A DNA stretch of 64,000 bases, from positions 1,258,001 through 1,322,000 of the forward strand of contig NW_025062477.1 in assembly GCF_000002995.4 (NCBI RefSeq), read 5' to 3'. The notes below the pieces were generated by a model. It searched no databases and had not been told where the DNA came from. It saw only the letters and a program-made list of their open reading frames with translations. The DNA is from Brugia malayi. Its lineage: Eukaryota; Nematoda; Chromadorea; Rhabditida; Onchocercidae. Shown here one piece after another: positions 10,778 through 22,491 of the stretch. Position 1 is the stretch's first letter. Each line of letters opens with the position of its first letter. Made by a program: the position numbers and the translations under genes.

Positions 10778-13700
10778 TCACTCATTTTTAACTTTCACAC
10801 GATATCGACACCAGCGTATAAGAGTTTCTGGTGATCGCATCAAAAAAACAAGTTTGCCGTATAGACGTGATTCCAAGTAAAACTGACGTTTTTCGCGAAC
10901 TACATATATGTCATGGAACAGACGTAAAAGGTTCTCACAGTTTGGGATATTTTCGATCTGTAAAGAAGCTTTATAGCTTAAAAATATGAGAGACAAAACA
11001 ATCAATATTTTTTTTACTGGCTCCAATTATTAGTAAGATGAATACAAAAATTCTATGAATATAAAAAATAGCAAGCCCGATACTGAGTTGAAGATAAAAT
11101 TCAGGCTGAATTTGAGATTATAAGTTTAATTCATCGCAATTTCGGGTTTTTCAGGTTTTTAATTGAAAAAGCTTAAAAGATGATGAAAAATACCATGGCC
11201 TTATGTATTGGCGTTCGTACAATTTCACGAACAAAACGACCAACAACCAGTATAACAGCAACATACATTGCGACCATACCACCTGAACCAACAACAATAC
11301 TCATCCAAGATGGTATTACTCGATCAACAAATATCACAAACTTCTGATCCCATCTGAAGTGATATATTGATGTAAACTTTCAAAATGACAAACCCTACGT
11401 AATTTCTCTTCAAAAAAAAAAAAAAAAAAACAACTTATAGGTTTTAGAAGTTTAGAAAGAGAAAACTTACGTAATACTCCAATAATCACCATGGTATTGC
11501 CATGTGCTCATGGAATGAATTCGTTTCAATGCCAAATTAATGGCATCAGCTGGTTGTAAATGGCCATTAGGAGGTGCAAGTAAATATTGAGCAAGTGGAA
11601 AACTCATCCTAGCAGTGGTTATGTTGCCATTGATCAAATCAAGAAATATTTTTGATTGCTTTGAAGTTAATGCTGCTGCAAGGATGAATTCATGCGACCG
11701 TTGTGTGGAACCAACAGGTCGAAGTAGAGATATTTCGAAGACTATTTGTGTTGTCTAAAATAAAATCATAAAATTTTGACATTTCTAGAGATAGTGTTAT
11801 TGTATCAGAACTATCAATTCATGTGTAATGATACCTTCAAAGATTGTAATTTCGCTACCAGTTGTTTCTTTCCCGGCAAAGAAATATCCCAATTTTGAAG
11901 CGAATCGGGTGTCAAATTAATCAAGAAGACATCTTTGAATGTGTAATCTGAGATGAAAGACAGCGCTCTGCGTTTTATGTCACTTTCCTCCAGATTCGTC
12001 AATTCATTAACCAAAGCTTGCATATTATGCGTAGATAAATGCGGCATCGTCTCATCGTTAAATACAGCATCAGTTGAATAGAGAAACTGCATTTTGCAAA
12101 ATTTTAATCCGCCAAAAATTGAATTCTAATTTCAAATTTGGAACTTTTCATTATATAACAATTCCGTTCCACATTTTGTCAATGGACAATAGTCAATCTT
12201 TTTGATACAATTTTACGGATTTATTATCAAACTTCTCTTTCCGTTCAACTCTCTCAATTTTGGAAATTTGATATAGAATTAATTTTTATAAAACCACTTC
12301 TGAGAAGTCTGATATTTGATATTTCAAATTTTAAAACTTTCCAAACAATTCCATGAAATATCTCACCGGATAACCCTCTATCGATGCCTTGAAATGAAGA
12401 CGTTTCGGTGGTGCTCTTGTTCCAAAACTGTTTAAAAATGCAAAAAGCAATATAGGTGCTAGGATGATCACTATCAATATAACTACTGATAAGACACCCT
12501 TAAAAAACTTTCCAGACGTTGGCGTCGGTCGACCTTTTCGCGTTGGGAAATACTAAAATTTGAACTTTTTTATACAGAAAAAACTTAAAATAGTTTTCTA
12601 ATATATGAAAAGATAAAATAATAAAAGTAAAGGTAATTCTTGAAATATTTTGTTTCTATTGCACAATTTTGAAAAATGAAGTTAAACGTTATATAAAATA
12701 TCGAAAATTAATGGTTTATAAGAACTGCCTGCTAATGTCGCAACTTCAATATTTATATTTCAAAGTATATAACATAACAGAAATATTTATATTTCAAAGT
12801 ATATAACATTAAAAAAAAACAGAAAAAAACTACATTATCCAGCCAATGATCAAACAATATCCAACAGTGCTGTGCCTCTACTTCGTTGTAATAATTTTCC
12901 ATTCGAATGAAATCTGCCATTGTCAAAGCCGTCGATGTGAATGTCCAATCCATAACTGTTCGGAGTTCGAAAAGAAATGGTATGTTGAGATAACTAAATC
13001 AGTATTTCGTTTTGGATTTGATAATAATATATATATATCGCATATAAATTTAATTAAAATTAACAAAACCTGTAATTTTTTCGCATCATTCTTTAAAACT
13101 TTTAGCCAATTCGTTAAATGCAAATTAGGAGTGTTACGGATAGAAGATGATTAAATTCTGAGAGGTGTTATAAAGCCGAACATCTTTAATATAATCAGCC
13201 GGAAAATTCCAGAACCACTAGCTAATATATCACGATTCATCACAGATGGATAACCATTTCGCATATGCCACGCACTCATTAGCAAATATGCACTTTTAAT
13301 GAGATATAATGAAATTGATAATCTATTCCATGTTACCATACTTCCTGCAGAGAGAAAAAAAAAAAAAGCTAATTCTGAGTAAAATCTGAAATGAAAAGAA
13401 AAAAAATTAACTAATACATTTGTTTTTGAAATCATCAAAATAGTCAAAGTCTTAAAAAAAAAAAGAACATGTTAAGCCCAATTCAAGCTCTGAATCGAAT
13501 AAATTTGTAAGTAACCTGTAATAGAGGGAACAAATAAAAATATGACCACATGTAGTAAAACAACGAGAGAGATATAGTAAAAGAAGCGAAATTTCGTTTG
13601 CTTAGATAAGTAAAGCCATCGATCGACTATCATAATTACAAATACACAAATTAAAGTATAGGCGAACCATCTTGGTAATCTTGCTACCTGCAAAGGAACC

Positions 13701-13864
13701 GAAATAAATTACGCAATAACTACTTCCAACAAATATAATTCCCTCTCAGTTTCGCTTTCAGTTCGATTTTACCCTTTAAATATTTCAACATTGCGATGTT
13801 TAGTTAGTAGTTGGCATTACTGATGATCTCAAAAATTCACTTCTGAAAAAACCATCTTTTTTAC

Positions 13865-13899
<35 letters not shown>

Positions 13900-16800
13900 A
13901 AATAGATTAAGGACGAAAAATAAAGAAAGAGGAAAAAACTAGCAGCAATATTGAGCATAAATTAGCAATTACTATACGTTTACCTGCATATCCAGTAGCA
14001 CATTTCCGGAACCACCTTGTCCTATCATCGAGTAGAAAAAGGATATAAGTATTAGACAGAGCACATCACATCCTACCATCCATGGATACCAATCCATAGA
14101 CGACTGAGTTTTCTTCATCAGCAACGCTTTGCAGAATTTTTCGCATGACATTGACTAAAGGATTTTTTAAATCTATACAAATCATTCCAAAACACTAATT
14201 AAGAAAATAGTAATCGCACCTCACCCATGTTTTCACTGTCTTCTTCCGACACAATATCATCGCCCAAACTCAAGTACTGCTCACGTACTTGAAAATCATT
14301 ACGCCACATACCAAGTCTTAGCAATTTATATCGATGAAAGAAAACCATCGCAAGTAAAGCTATATCCCAGTATGATCCATTAATATCTGGATCCATTGCC
14401 AGCAATCTAATAATATTAAGCATTATTTCAGTGGTTATTATAAATTTAGTCATTTATTGCTTTTTTTTTTTGGTTTGGAAAGTTCTCAACATCGGAAAGT
14501 TCAGAAATATGAAGGACATTCAATTGCACTTTATCGAGTAAAGTATTTTGAGACCTACCAAAAAAAAAATGCTGTATATAACCAAATGCCAAAAAGACTA
14601 TTCTCTAAGATTTTATGCATCTTACATATTACAAAAGACTTTTGCAAAATGTTTTTATTAATGATTACACTACAATCAGTATTGTTGGATACTTGTACCC
14701 ATTTTTTTATAGCATAACCGACCGGTAAGAAATGAAAAAAAAAAAAGAAAGACAGCATACCTTTGAATACTAAATGGATTATTATCCGAAATGTTTCTTT
14801 TACCAATCAAAGCCAAAACTAGCTCGTTGCAAAACAGTAGTCGAAACACGATGAGAAATTGAATGTAGGAAGCAGTTATAAGCCAAAAAGATTTCGGTGG
14901 ACGTGGAATAGCAAGAACTCCCCAGAAAAATACCTTAAACAAAACTGAATTAGAAAAAGAAAATATATAAAAATAAATCGAATTATAGATTTTAACTGAA
15001 ATCTGCATAAATGTGCAGTAAACAATGGCTGCACTTTTCTGTAGTACTTGAAACCTCAAAAAAAATGGAACAGAATTCGAAAAAGATAAACCATTAACGG
15101 CAGCGGAAAACTGATTAATGATGATTTAGATAAATGTACAATAAGCATTAATATGAAGCAAATAAGTTGTGACTGGGCTATAATCGAATGCGAAAAACTG
15201 AAAAATAAAAATTTGAGCCATTCTATCTAAGAAATGAATATATGATTTTATGTTCATACGATTGAAAGAATATAATTTCATATGAAATTATATCAGGAAT
15301 CTATATATACAACTAAAGCAACCTTTATAAGTGTAGATTTATATGTGTTTATATGTGTAAATCATCTCTTATTATTATCGGTCATTTTGAAAGATTACCG
15401 GTCAAATCTGACTTTATCTAGATTATTTCCTTACAATGTAAATGAAATAAGCAACAGAGAAAATGAGAAAATTTTTGAACTGACCAGTAAAGAAATTTAA
15501 ATGCAGGATGTATAGCGCGATATTCACTTAATGCTTCATTCCAAAGTATGTTTGAAGAAGCTACTGATTGAAAATCTTCGTGAACAACTAGATCTTTATG
15601 TAGTTCACGCAATTTATCCTCCGTATCAGCAATTCTTAATCGCTGCAAAAAATGTGTTTCATTTACTAAATATACGAAAAATTATTGCTACTAAAATAGT
15701 TTCTAAAGAAGTTACTGAATAGATAAAAGAAAATTCTCTTATTAGGAGACATAAAGAAATAAATTACTACAATAAACAGTCAGTTATTACTCAAGGAAAT
15801 TTTAATTACTATAACAAACGTTACATCTTTCAAAACTGCTTTAATACGCTTTTTATCTTTATCTAAAACATGCGCCACAAAAGCATCCCCTTTGGAAATT
15901 CGATAGAGCCACTCGGGATTATTCAGAAGTTGAAAGATGTGCATCATGGTTACTCTGACGCTATCAAGAACCTAAATAGGCATATTTTTTAATGGACAAG
16001 ATTTTATTACAGGAATAATACAGCTTATATATGAGTCTACAGTAGTACTAATAGTACTTATACCACTGCATGATTTTTAATTTTTCCATTTTATGAATAA
16101 AGTAATACACTTTTAATGAGATTCATCAAAAATTTCAGCAACTGACGATAAATACTTGCGTAATAAGGTAGAAATCTATCTTTGTGCAGTAGAAAAAAGT
16201 TCTGAGCATTTGAACAATCTTAGAATATCTTAATGTTCCATTTGTTATTTAGAGAGTAATGCTAATGCTTCAAAACAGCATTAGTTTCATTCAAATTGTT
16301 TCGGAAATCATTACCTCAACAGTTTTCTCGACCATAGTAGTAGTATCAAGGTTTTCACGAATGCTTTCTTCAAATTCATGGGAAATTAAGAAAGAAGTTT
16401 GTTCCTGTTCAAAATTAATATCAGAATTTGGTAGAGGGAAGAAGCGCTCACTTACTTGGTGATAATATCCCGACCTATAAATAATGAAATAATAAGTGCG
16501 AAACAGAACTATAAAGAAATATATTTTTTCAAATATTTTCAAGTAATCTGAGCATTTTCTTCGAATTAGCACGAGTTCCAATTTACCTCTTAATTTCTTC
16601 ATGAGATTGAGGAGGAGATCCTATCGAAACCGGCGCAAGTTTATCCTCTTCTTCAATCATCATCCAAAGACACCTAACATTACTCTGTAATCGCCGATTA
16701 TTTTTTTGCGTTTCACGTCGTTTCAATTCCAGAAGTAATTGACCTCCTCTGTAATGCATGAAAGAACAATAACTGCGAGATAAAACTATAAAGAAGTAAA

Positions 16801-19800
16801 GAAATATATATTGCTGAAGCACTGGTCTATAACTGTAGAATTATGAAGTGAGAGACACGAAAAGTAACTTATAGCACACAAAAACAAAAGAAAATTGATC
16901 TAAACTCTTCAAGTTTCTATTTCTAAACAAACCTTGAACCAAGAATACTATCTGCCCTATAATCCATAATGACGAATTGGAAGTACCACGAATTGAACAC
17001 ACGCATTTGATATATAAGAATAACAAAACAGATCACATCATAGATCAGACTTGTTTTTTTGTAATAGCCAGGACATTCGTTAGAAACACAACGAAGTCCA
17101 ATGACTCGCTCCAGCCAGCATGGAAAAGCAAAACCAAATTTGCAAAACGCATCCTTAAAAAAAATTTCAAATTTTCAAGATAAAAAAGATTAACAGTTCA
17201 GTCTTGCGTTTATTTGGGCCAAGCTATTCAGATGTTAAAACATATATTAGACCCAAAGGGTGAAAAGTAACAAACTCAGAAAATTTTTGAAATAGAATTA
17301 AAGAAAAAAAAAGAATTCTCGCGCGCACCAAGTATAAAATTTTAACAGCTATGAGGAAAATATTGTAGTAAACGAGGCAATTCCAATAGATAAGAACACT
17401 TTTGAATGAATGACAGGCATAAAGCGAAATTCCTTTCCACATAAATAGAAATACTGCGATAATGTAACCGAAACTTAGTATTGTACCATCATTAATACTG
17501 CATATTAAGATGATTATCATCGATACCCAATGAGAATACAGAAAGACTGCCGTATGAATGTATGCCAAAAGGTTTCTAAACAGAAGAGGAATTTGAAAAA
17601 TTAATGAGTTAGTGCTAGGAAGTAAAAAAAAAAAAAGTGAATTTTGAGAAACTGCTAACTTCAAGTTTCAAATATCAAAATTTATAAATTCGAAACAAAA
17701 CACTTACCCTTTTGTGGATATAAAATCATTGTATAAAGCTGGAATTGGCTGATTGAAATCAGCCTCCGATAACGGCGTATTGTCATCATCAAGATGTTCC
17801 TCCTGAATGCAACGTTTCATTTAATTCATGACTATCAGTATTTCTATGAAAATATGTTGAAGTAAAAAGTGTGGAATATTTTGAATTCTTGCACCACTTT
17901 TTTAAAGATCTGTTAAACTATATAAGTTTTACAGTTCATTTGCTCCATACTCAATGCAAAAAAGGAAGAAAAAAAAAACTTTTAGTTTCTAAACATATGC
18001 ATTGAAATGAAAATAAAACTTATATACAAACCTCTCTATTAAAAGCATTCTTCTGTATCAAAATCAAAAAAAGAAAAATGAAATCGGCAATAAATTTTGG
18101 AGATGATGATATAGTAAAGGATAAAACAAAGAATTCTTTTACTTCAGCATTCCACTCACTCCAAAAGTAATCGTGGCAATGAGAGAACTGAAAACGTTTT
18201 TTTTTTTTTTTTTTTTTTATACAAATATTTAAATCTCTTATACAGATGAAAAATTTCACAGTGAATTAGTTGCATTATTGCAACAATCTGAAATGAAATT
18301 AATAGAATTAGCAACCTGATGAGGCAAACCAAGTGTGAATAAATACTCAATTATCAAAACTGTCAATGTCATATTGGTATAAGAAGACCAGACTAATTTC
18401 TGCAGCCATCTTCTGCATATCCGCAAAAATGAAACCACTACTAAGAAATAAAGACCGAATATGTCATGATGACAACATGCCAATATTACTCCTACGATCG
18501 AGCAAACCTGAATTTTATAACATATTGGAGAAAATTCTGCAAAAATAAAAAACTATCAAATAAGTAATCGAAAAAAAAAAAAAAAAAAAAAAAAACAAGA
18601 TAACAAATGAGTAATTCTATATTTGCTTTTGAAACATGATAAAAATTTCATTCAAACTTTCCACTCACCTCAACACCAAATTTATACATCCATTTTTTCA
18701 AAAGGAATTTTAGCAGAGAAGCTGCATCCTGAAATTTTATCACTCTTAAATAGAAAGGTGAATGATAGAGAGAAGCAATGGAATCTCGATTAGAAACTTT
18801 CTTGCATTGAATATAAATAATTTCTTTAGTTGGAAGAATTTTTCTTTCACTGAAAGTGTAAAATTAATTGAAAAAACTCGACTCACTTCTTCAGCATCAG
18901 ATCTTTGCACTTCGATCAGCCACTTCGACTCCTCCTCCGAAAGTGCACTACGCATAGATATTATTAATAAAAGTATGATTACTGGCCAGGTCTAAAAATG
19001 CTGATGAGAAAAAACTGTGAGGCGTAGTCCAATATTATAATTTAGAAATATCTGAAGCTGAACAATAACCTGATTTAGACTGAATCCAAACCACTTAGCT
19101 ATATTATGGTCTATAATGACTTCATGCCCGGATGTACAATTTTGTGGATATATGTAGATGGGTAAATGAAAGGAATATGTTACAAAAGACATTAACCATT
19201 GAACTGAAAGCAGTAGCGTAGTTGCCAAACACGCCAAAGTACCTGGAATGGAATGGAACTTGAATGAATCTAAAATATAACATATGAATTTAAAGCATAG
19301 CTGAATTTCTTTTTTAATTCAGTAAAACAAATTAAAGTTCAAATGCTAGGAACTAACTGTCAACATACTCAAATGAATGAATTTTTAAAAGTATAACACT
19401 GAAACTTAATAATACTCTATTGACAATATAATTACTCCAGAACTGAAAAGAATCCTAGTACTGAAGTGAAGTATTCTTACATTTCTGCCCAGCAGTGATA
19501 AAGATCGTCAGCGATAACATTAGTAAAACAATTCCAGCTATCGATAAATTATAGCCAGCAAAACAGCATAACGATACCGCTATTAAGGTATCATAACTTG
19601 TCGCTAATGTACGAGCAAATATAGATGTAGACTTCCTTAGAACATCCATTGAGGTATCAAGACTGAACAATACTTTTTTCAAATTTAACATTTTCAAAAT
19701 TGCAATTCTCAAGAAATTTTTATAATCGAAATTAAACGAAGTGAAAATCTCAATGAGAATCCAAGGTTTAATACAAGGTTTTAAAAAAAATGATTTAAAA

Positions 19801-22437
19801 CAAAAAATTGAAATTTAGGAAAGGAAACTGTAAAAAATTGCACCCCAGAGAAAAAACTATTAATTTTACTGAAACAAGGAAATAGTACTATAATTTTATA
19901 CATGGCAGTTCATCAGTCTTAAAGTTTTTTATAGATAAATAGAATTGAACAACCTACCCTTTATTATCTTAAAAAACTTTGAAAACAAAAGTTTAAACTT
20001 TGATAGCCGAAGCAAAAAACGGAGACATTTCAGAAAAATGCAAACCTTTTCATGTAAACGAAAATCAGTAGAAACATGAAACAGAAGGGTAACCATACGG
20101 CAGATGCTAAAGGCCGAACAGCAGAAGAAAACCACTGATAATTACTGAGCACTAGCCATTCACCATGGATTAAAATATACATATATTGTAAACAAACATA
20201 TAATATACCTAGAATTCGCTAAAATTATTTGTAAGTTGTAAAATATGATGAACTAAAAAAAAAAAAGAAAGAAAGAAAAACAAGTTGTAATCTGAATTTA
20301 GAAAGCAGCAAAAATTTTTATCCTAATTTCGGAAAATATAAAAATAATTGTCTAAAAATGGCACTAAGAAATAAAAAAAACCTCAAGAAAAAAAAGAAAT
20401 TCTCAATCAGATAAAAAAATGTTATTTAGCCATGAAAAAAAGAAAATTTACATGTAAAAAGGCAAATATAAGGTACGACCCATTCCAGGTGATTAACACT
20501 TTCCAGAGAAGCTGCAGTAACAGATGGCCATCGCATTGATGTTGCAGGTGCATTCGGAATTGTTTCTGTTTCTAAGTTTTCAAATGTACTAAATGCTTCT
20601 AGGTATCTCCCATCAAAATAACGCATCATGTAAAATGGTATAGAAAGCAACATCTGAAACATTTCCAGATTTATAAAATTATAACTGAAAATGAAGATAA
20701 TGACGGATGACAGTCATAATCTTGATTCACTATGTACTAAAAGTGACTGAAAGTAAAACCAACCTTTTTTTATGACGAATATAATTATCATACTAAGTAA
20801 AAAAAAACTTATCAGTGCTCTACAATGGATATCACAATGTATGAGAAGCTAAAAGTTGGCTGAATTATGCGTCATTGTTTATCAAATGTCAATAGACATC
20901 ACTGAAAACTTCACAGTTAACATACCTTAATTAGTAAAGGATAGAAAGCAGCAGGTCCTACTCCAGAATGTAACCCCAGTTTTTCAAGCATAATTCCTTG
21001 AAAATTCATAAGGCCAGAAATATATTGAAGTAATAATAAAATCTAAAATTTTTTGGTCAGTGAAATTTTAAAATTAATAATTTGATGTAACAAAATCTAG
21101 TGGTTAAGGGAAATATTAGGAATCAAACAGATTTTCATTTATAAGCCCCATCAAAACTATGGTGTAATCACAGACAATAATTATAGTCTTTTAATTTCAA
21201 CAGCTTCCAAAGCACAGATCAAGATTTATTTAAAATCTAAATTTTCGAAAATATAATTGGCCTATAAAAAGTAAACTCACTGAAGCAAATGTTAAAATGA
21301 AGGGTGCAGCTGACAGTCGATGACGCTTTTCTCCAATCAGTGAGAATAAAAGCCATGAAGCAAGAATCCATAGAAAATCTAACCATGATGGAAAGAGAAG
21401 CGCCCAAAAAATTATTGAAATTGGTGTCAAAAGATATATTTGCTTTAAATCAACCGATTCTACTTGTGATTCGGCCGTATATTCTATCCGTGAAAATGAT
21501 CTTCTGCAAAAAGTGAGGCGTATTAACATACTAGAGATAACTATTCTATTTCCCGAAGCTAGGAATTGTAACATTTTTATTTTTGAAAGGTTATTTTTGA
21601 AAGAATAGGCAATTATACTATGCCAAGTACCATAAAAAGACAGACAAAAAAAGTAGATCCAATTGAAATCTCATTGTTCACTGACCTACGTATATCTCGT
21701 ACGCTTCGTATAAATCTAATTTTGATACTTTATTATAACAACCAAAAATTAACTGGTTTCATTTACCTTCTGGCCCAAAAGAGTACACTTGCCAAGCAAA
21801 GTTCCGTTACAACTCCGACATAAACATTCCAGGAATGCTTTTCACATTCACTGTTAGCATCAGGTGAACAGAAGAAATATGATAATCCTAAGATCCTGTA
21901 AGTGATATTTCAGTCAAATTATGCTGTAGAATTTTGGATCATATTAATTATTTTATTGCAGCTATTTAAAAAGGAAAATAAAACAGAATACAAATTTCAT
22001 TTAAATCAATAAATTTGGTTGTTTCTTTTACAAAATTCTTGCAAATTCGTAACTATAATAGTTGTTAAATTGTCATTTTTAATAATTTACAATGGTTGTT
22101 AAAATTGTCACAGAAAGTATGATTAAATTTTGGAATGAAAAATCTTAAGATTGTAAAAAAGAACAAAGATGAACCTTTTGAAAGTAATGCTGAGATTTTT
22201 TTGTACATAGGTAATCTGTACAATAATTAGTAAAAATAAATGTAATACTAAACAGATTGCAGCCAAAGTAATAGCACTTGCAATAGGTGTTAACACTCGT
22301 CGTATAGCAAATGTTGCATTTAAGAAGAGTGAAAGTATAAAGAGAGTAAGATGAAAGTAACTCTGATTAGATATTGCAGTAAATGCAAGAAGTGCAAGAC
22401 CCGTTAAGCGTAAACGCAATCCTCCACAGCGATCCAT
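10778..22437 (-). CDS. pezo-1: PIEZO-type mechanosensitive ion channel
   Basis: Piezo channels are trimeric plasma-membrane cation channels opened by membrane tension. Thirty-two exons join in phase to 1764 aa: 22437-22175, 21895-21767, 21503-21281, 21042-20926, 20653-20452, 20218-20209, 20144-20046, 19662-19481, 19242-19070, 18991-18887, 18728-18669, 18507-18316, 18187-18032, 17802-17708, 17575-17329, 17153-16933, 16748-16587, 16474-16315, 15971-15825, 15642-15485, 15197-15092, 14933-14761, 14406-14220, 14154-13984, 13687-13516, 13344-13182, 12993-12834, 12552-12367, 12086-11835, 11754-11471, 11353-11194, 10957-10778. Piezo hallmarks are GVLAIPRPPKSFW, ALLAMVFFHRYKLL, MIVDRWLYL, the anchor PFLFELRTVMDW, an inner helix (VLSVVILIVILAPILLFAFL), the extracellular cap (exons 28-30) and the C-terminal SPETLIRW. 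The N-terminal blade repeats are shorter than in vertebrates (human PIEZO1 about 2520 aa): the first exon aligns to about human residue 215. An in-frame stop lies upstream of this ATG. Confidence 0.95.
12751..12810. repeat. Short AT-rich direct repeat in a pezo-1 intron
   Basis: A unit containing ATATTTATATTTCAAAGTAT occurs twice in tandem with a period of about 33 bases. It lies in the intron between pezo-1 exons 12993-12834 and 12552-12367. Confidence 0.75.
20209..20218 (-). other. pezo-1: Proposed 10-nt microexon of pezo-1
   Basis: On the minus strand the sequence reads TTTTAG / CGAATTCTAG / GTATAT, a good acceptor and donor around 10 bases. The exon before it (20653-20452) leaves one base over and the exon after it (20144-20046) needs two. 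Inserting these 10 bases repairs the frame and adds Ser-Asn-Ser plus the start of a fourth codon. Without it the downstream Piezo-like frame (WFSSAVRPLASAVW) cannot be reached. Confidence 0.55.
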
Positions 22438-22491
22438 ATAAATTCCACGTCAATTGTCACCTTTTCCATAAATTGCAATATTCATAATGCT
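22438..22491 (-). promoter_or_regulatory. pezo-1 5' leader with two upstream ORFs
   Basis: Minus-strand ATTTCTTAG ends at 22490 and looks like a spliced-leader acceptor. The 52-base leader between it and the pezo-1 ATG holds two upstream ATGs. The first (22485) opens a 12-codon ORF that stops within the leader. The second opens a frame that overlaps the pezo-1 start in another frame. A TGA in the pezo-1 frame lies just before the pezo-1 ATG, with no AG acceptor between them. Confidence 0.45.
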
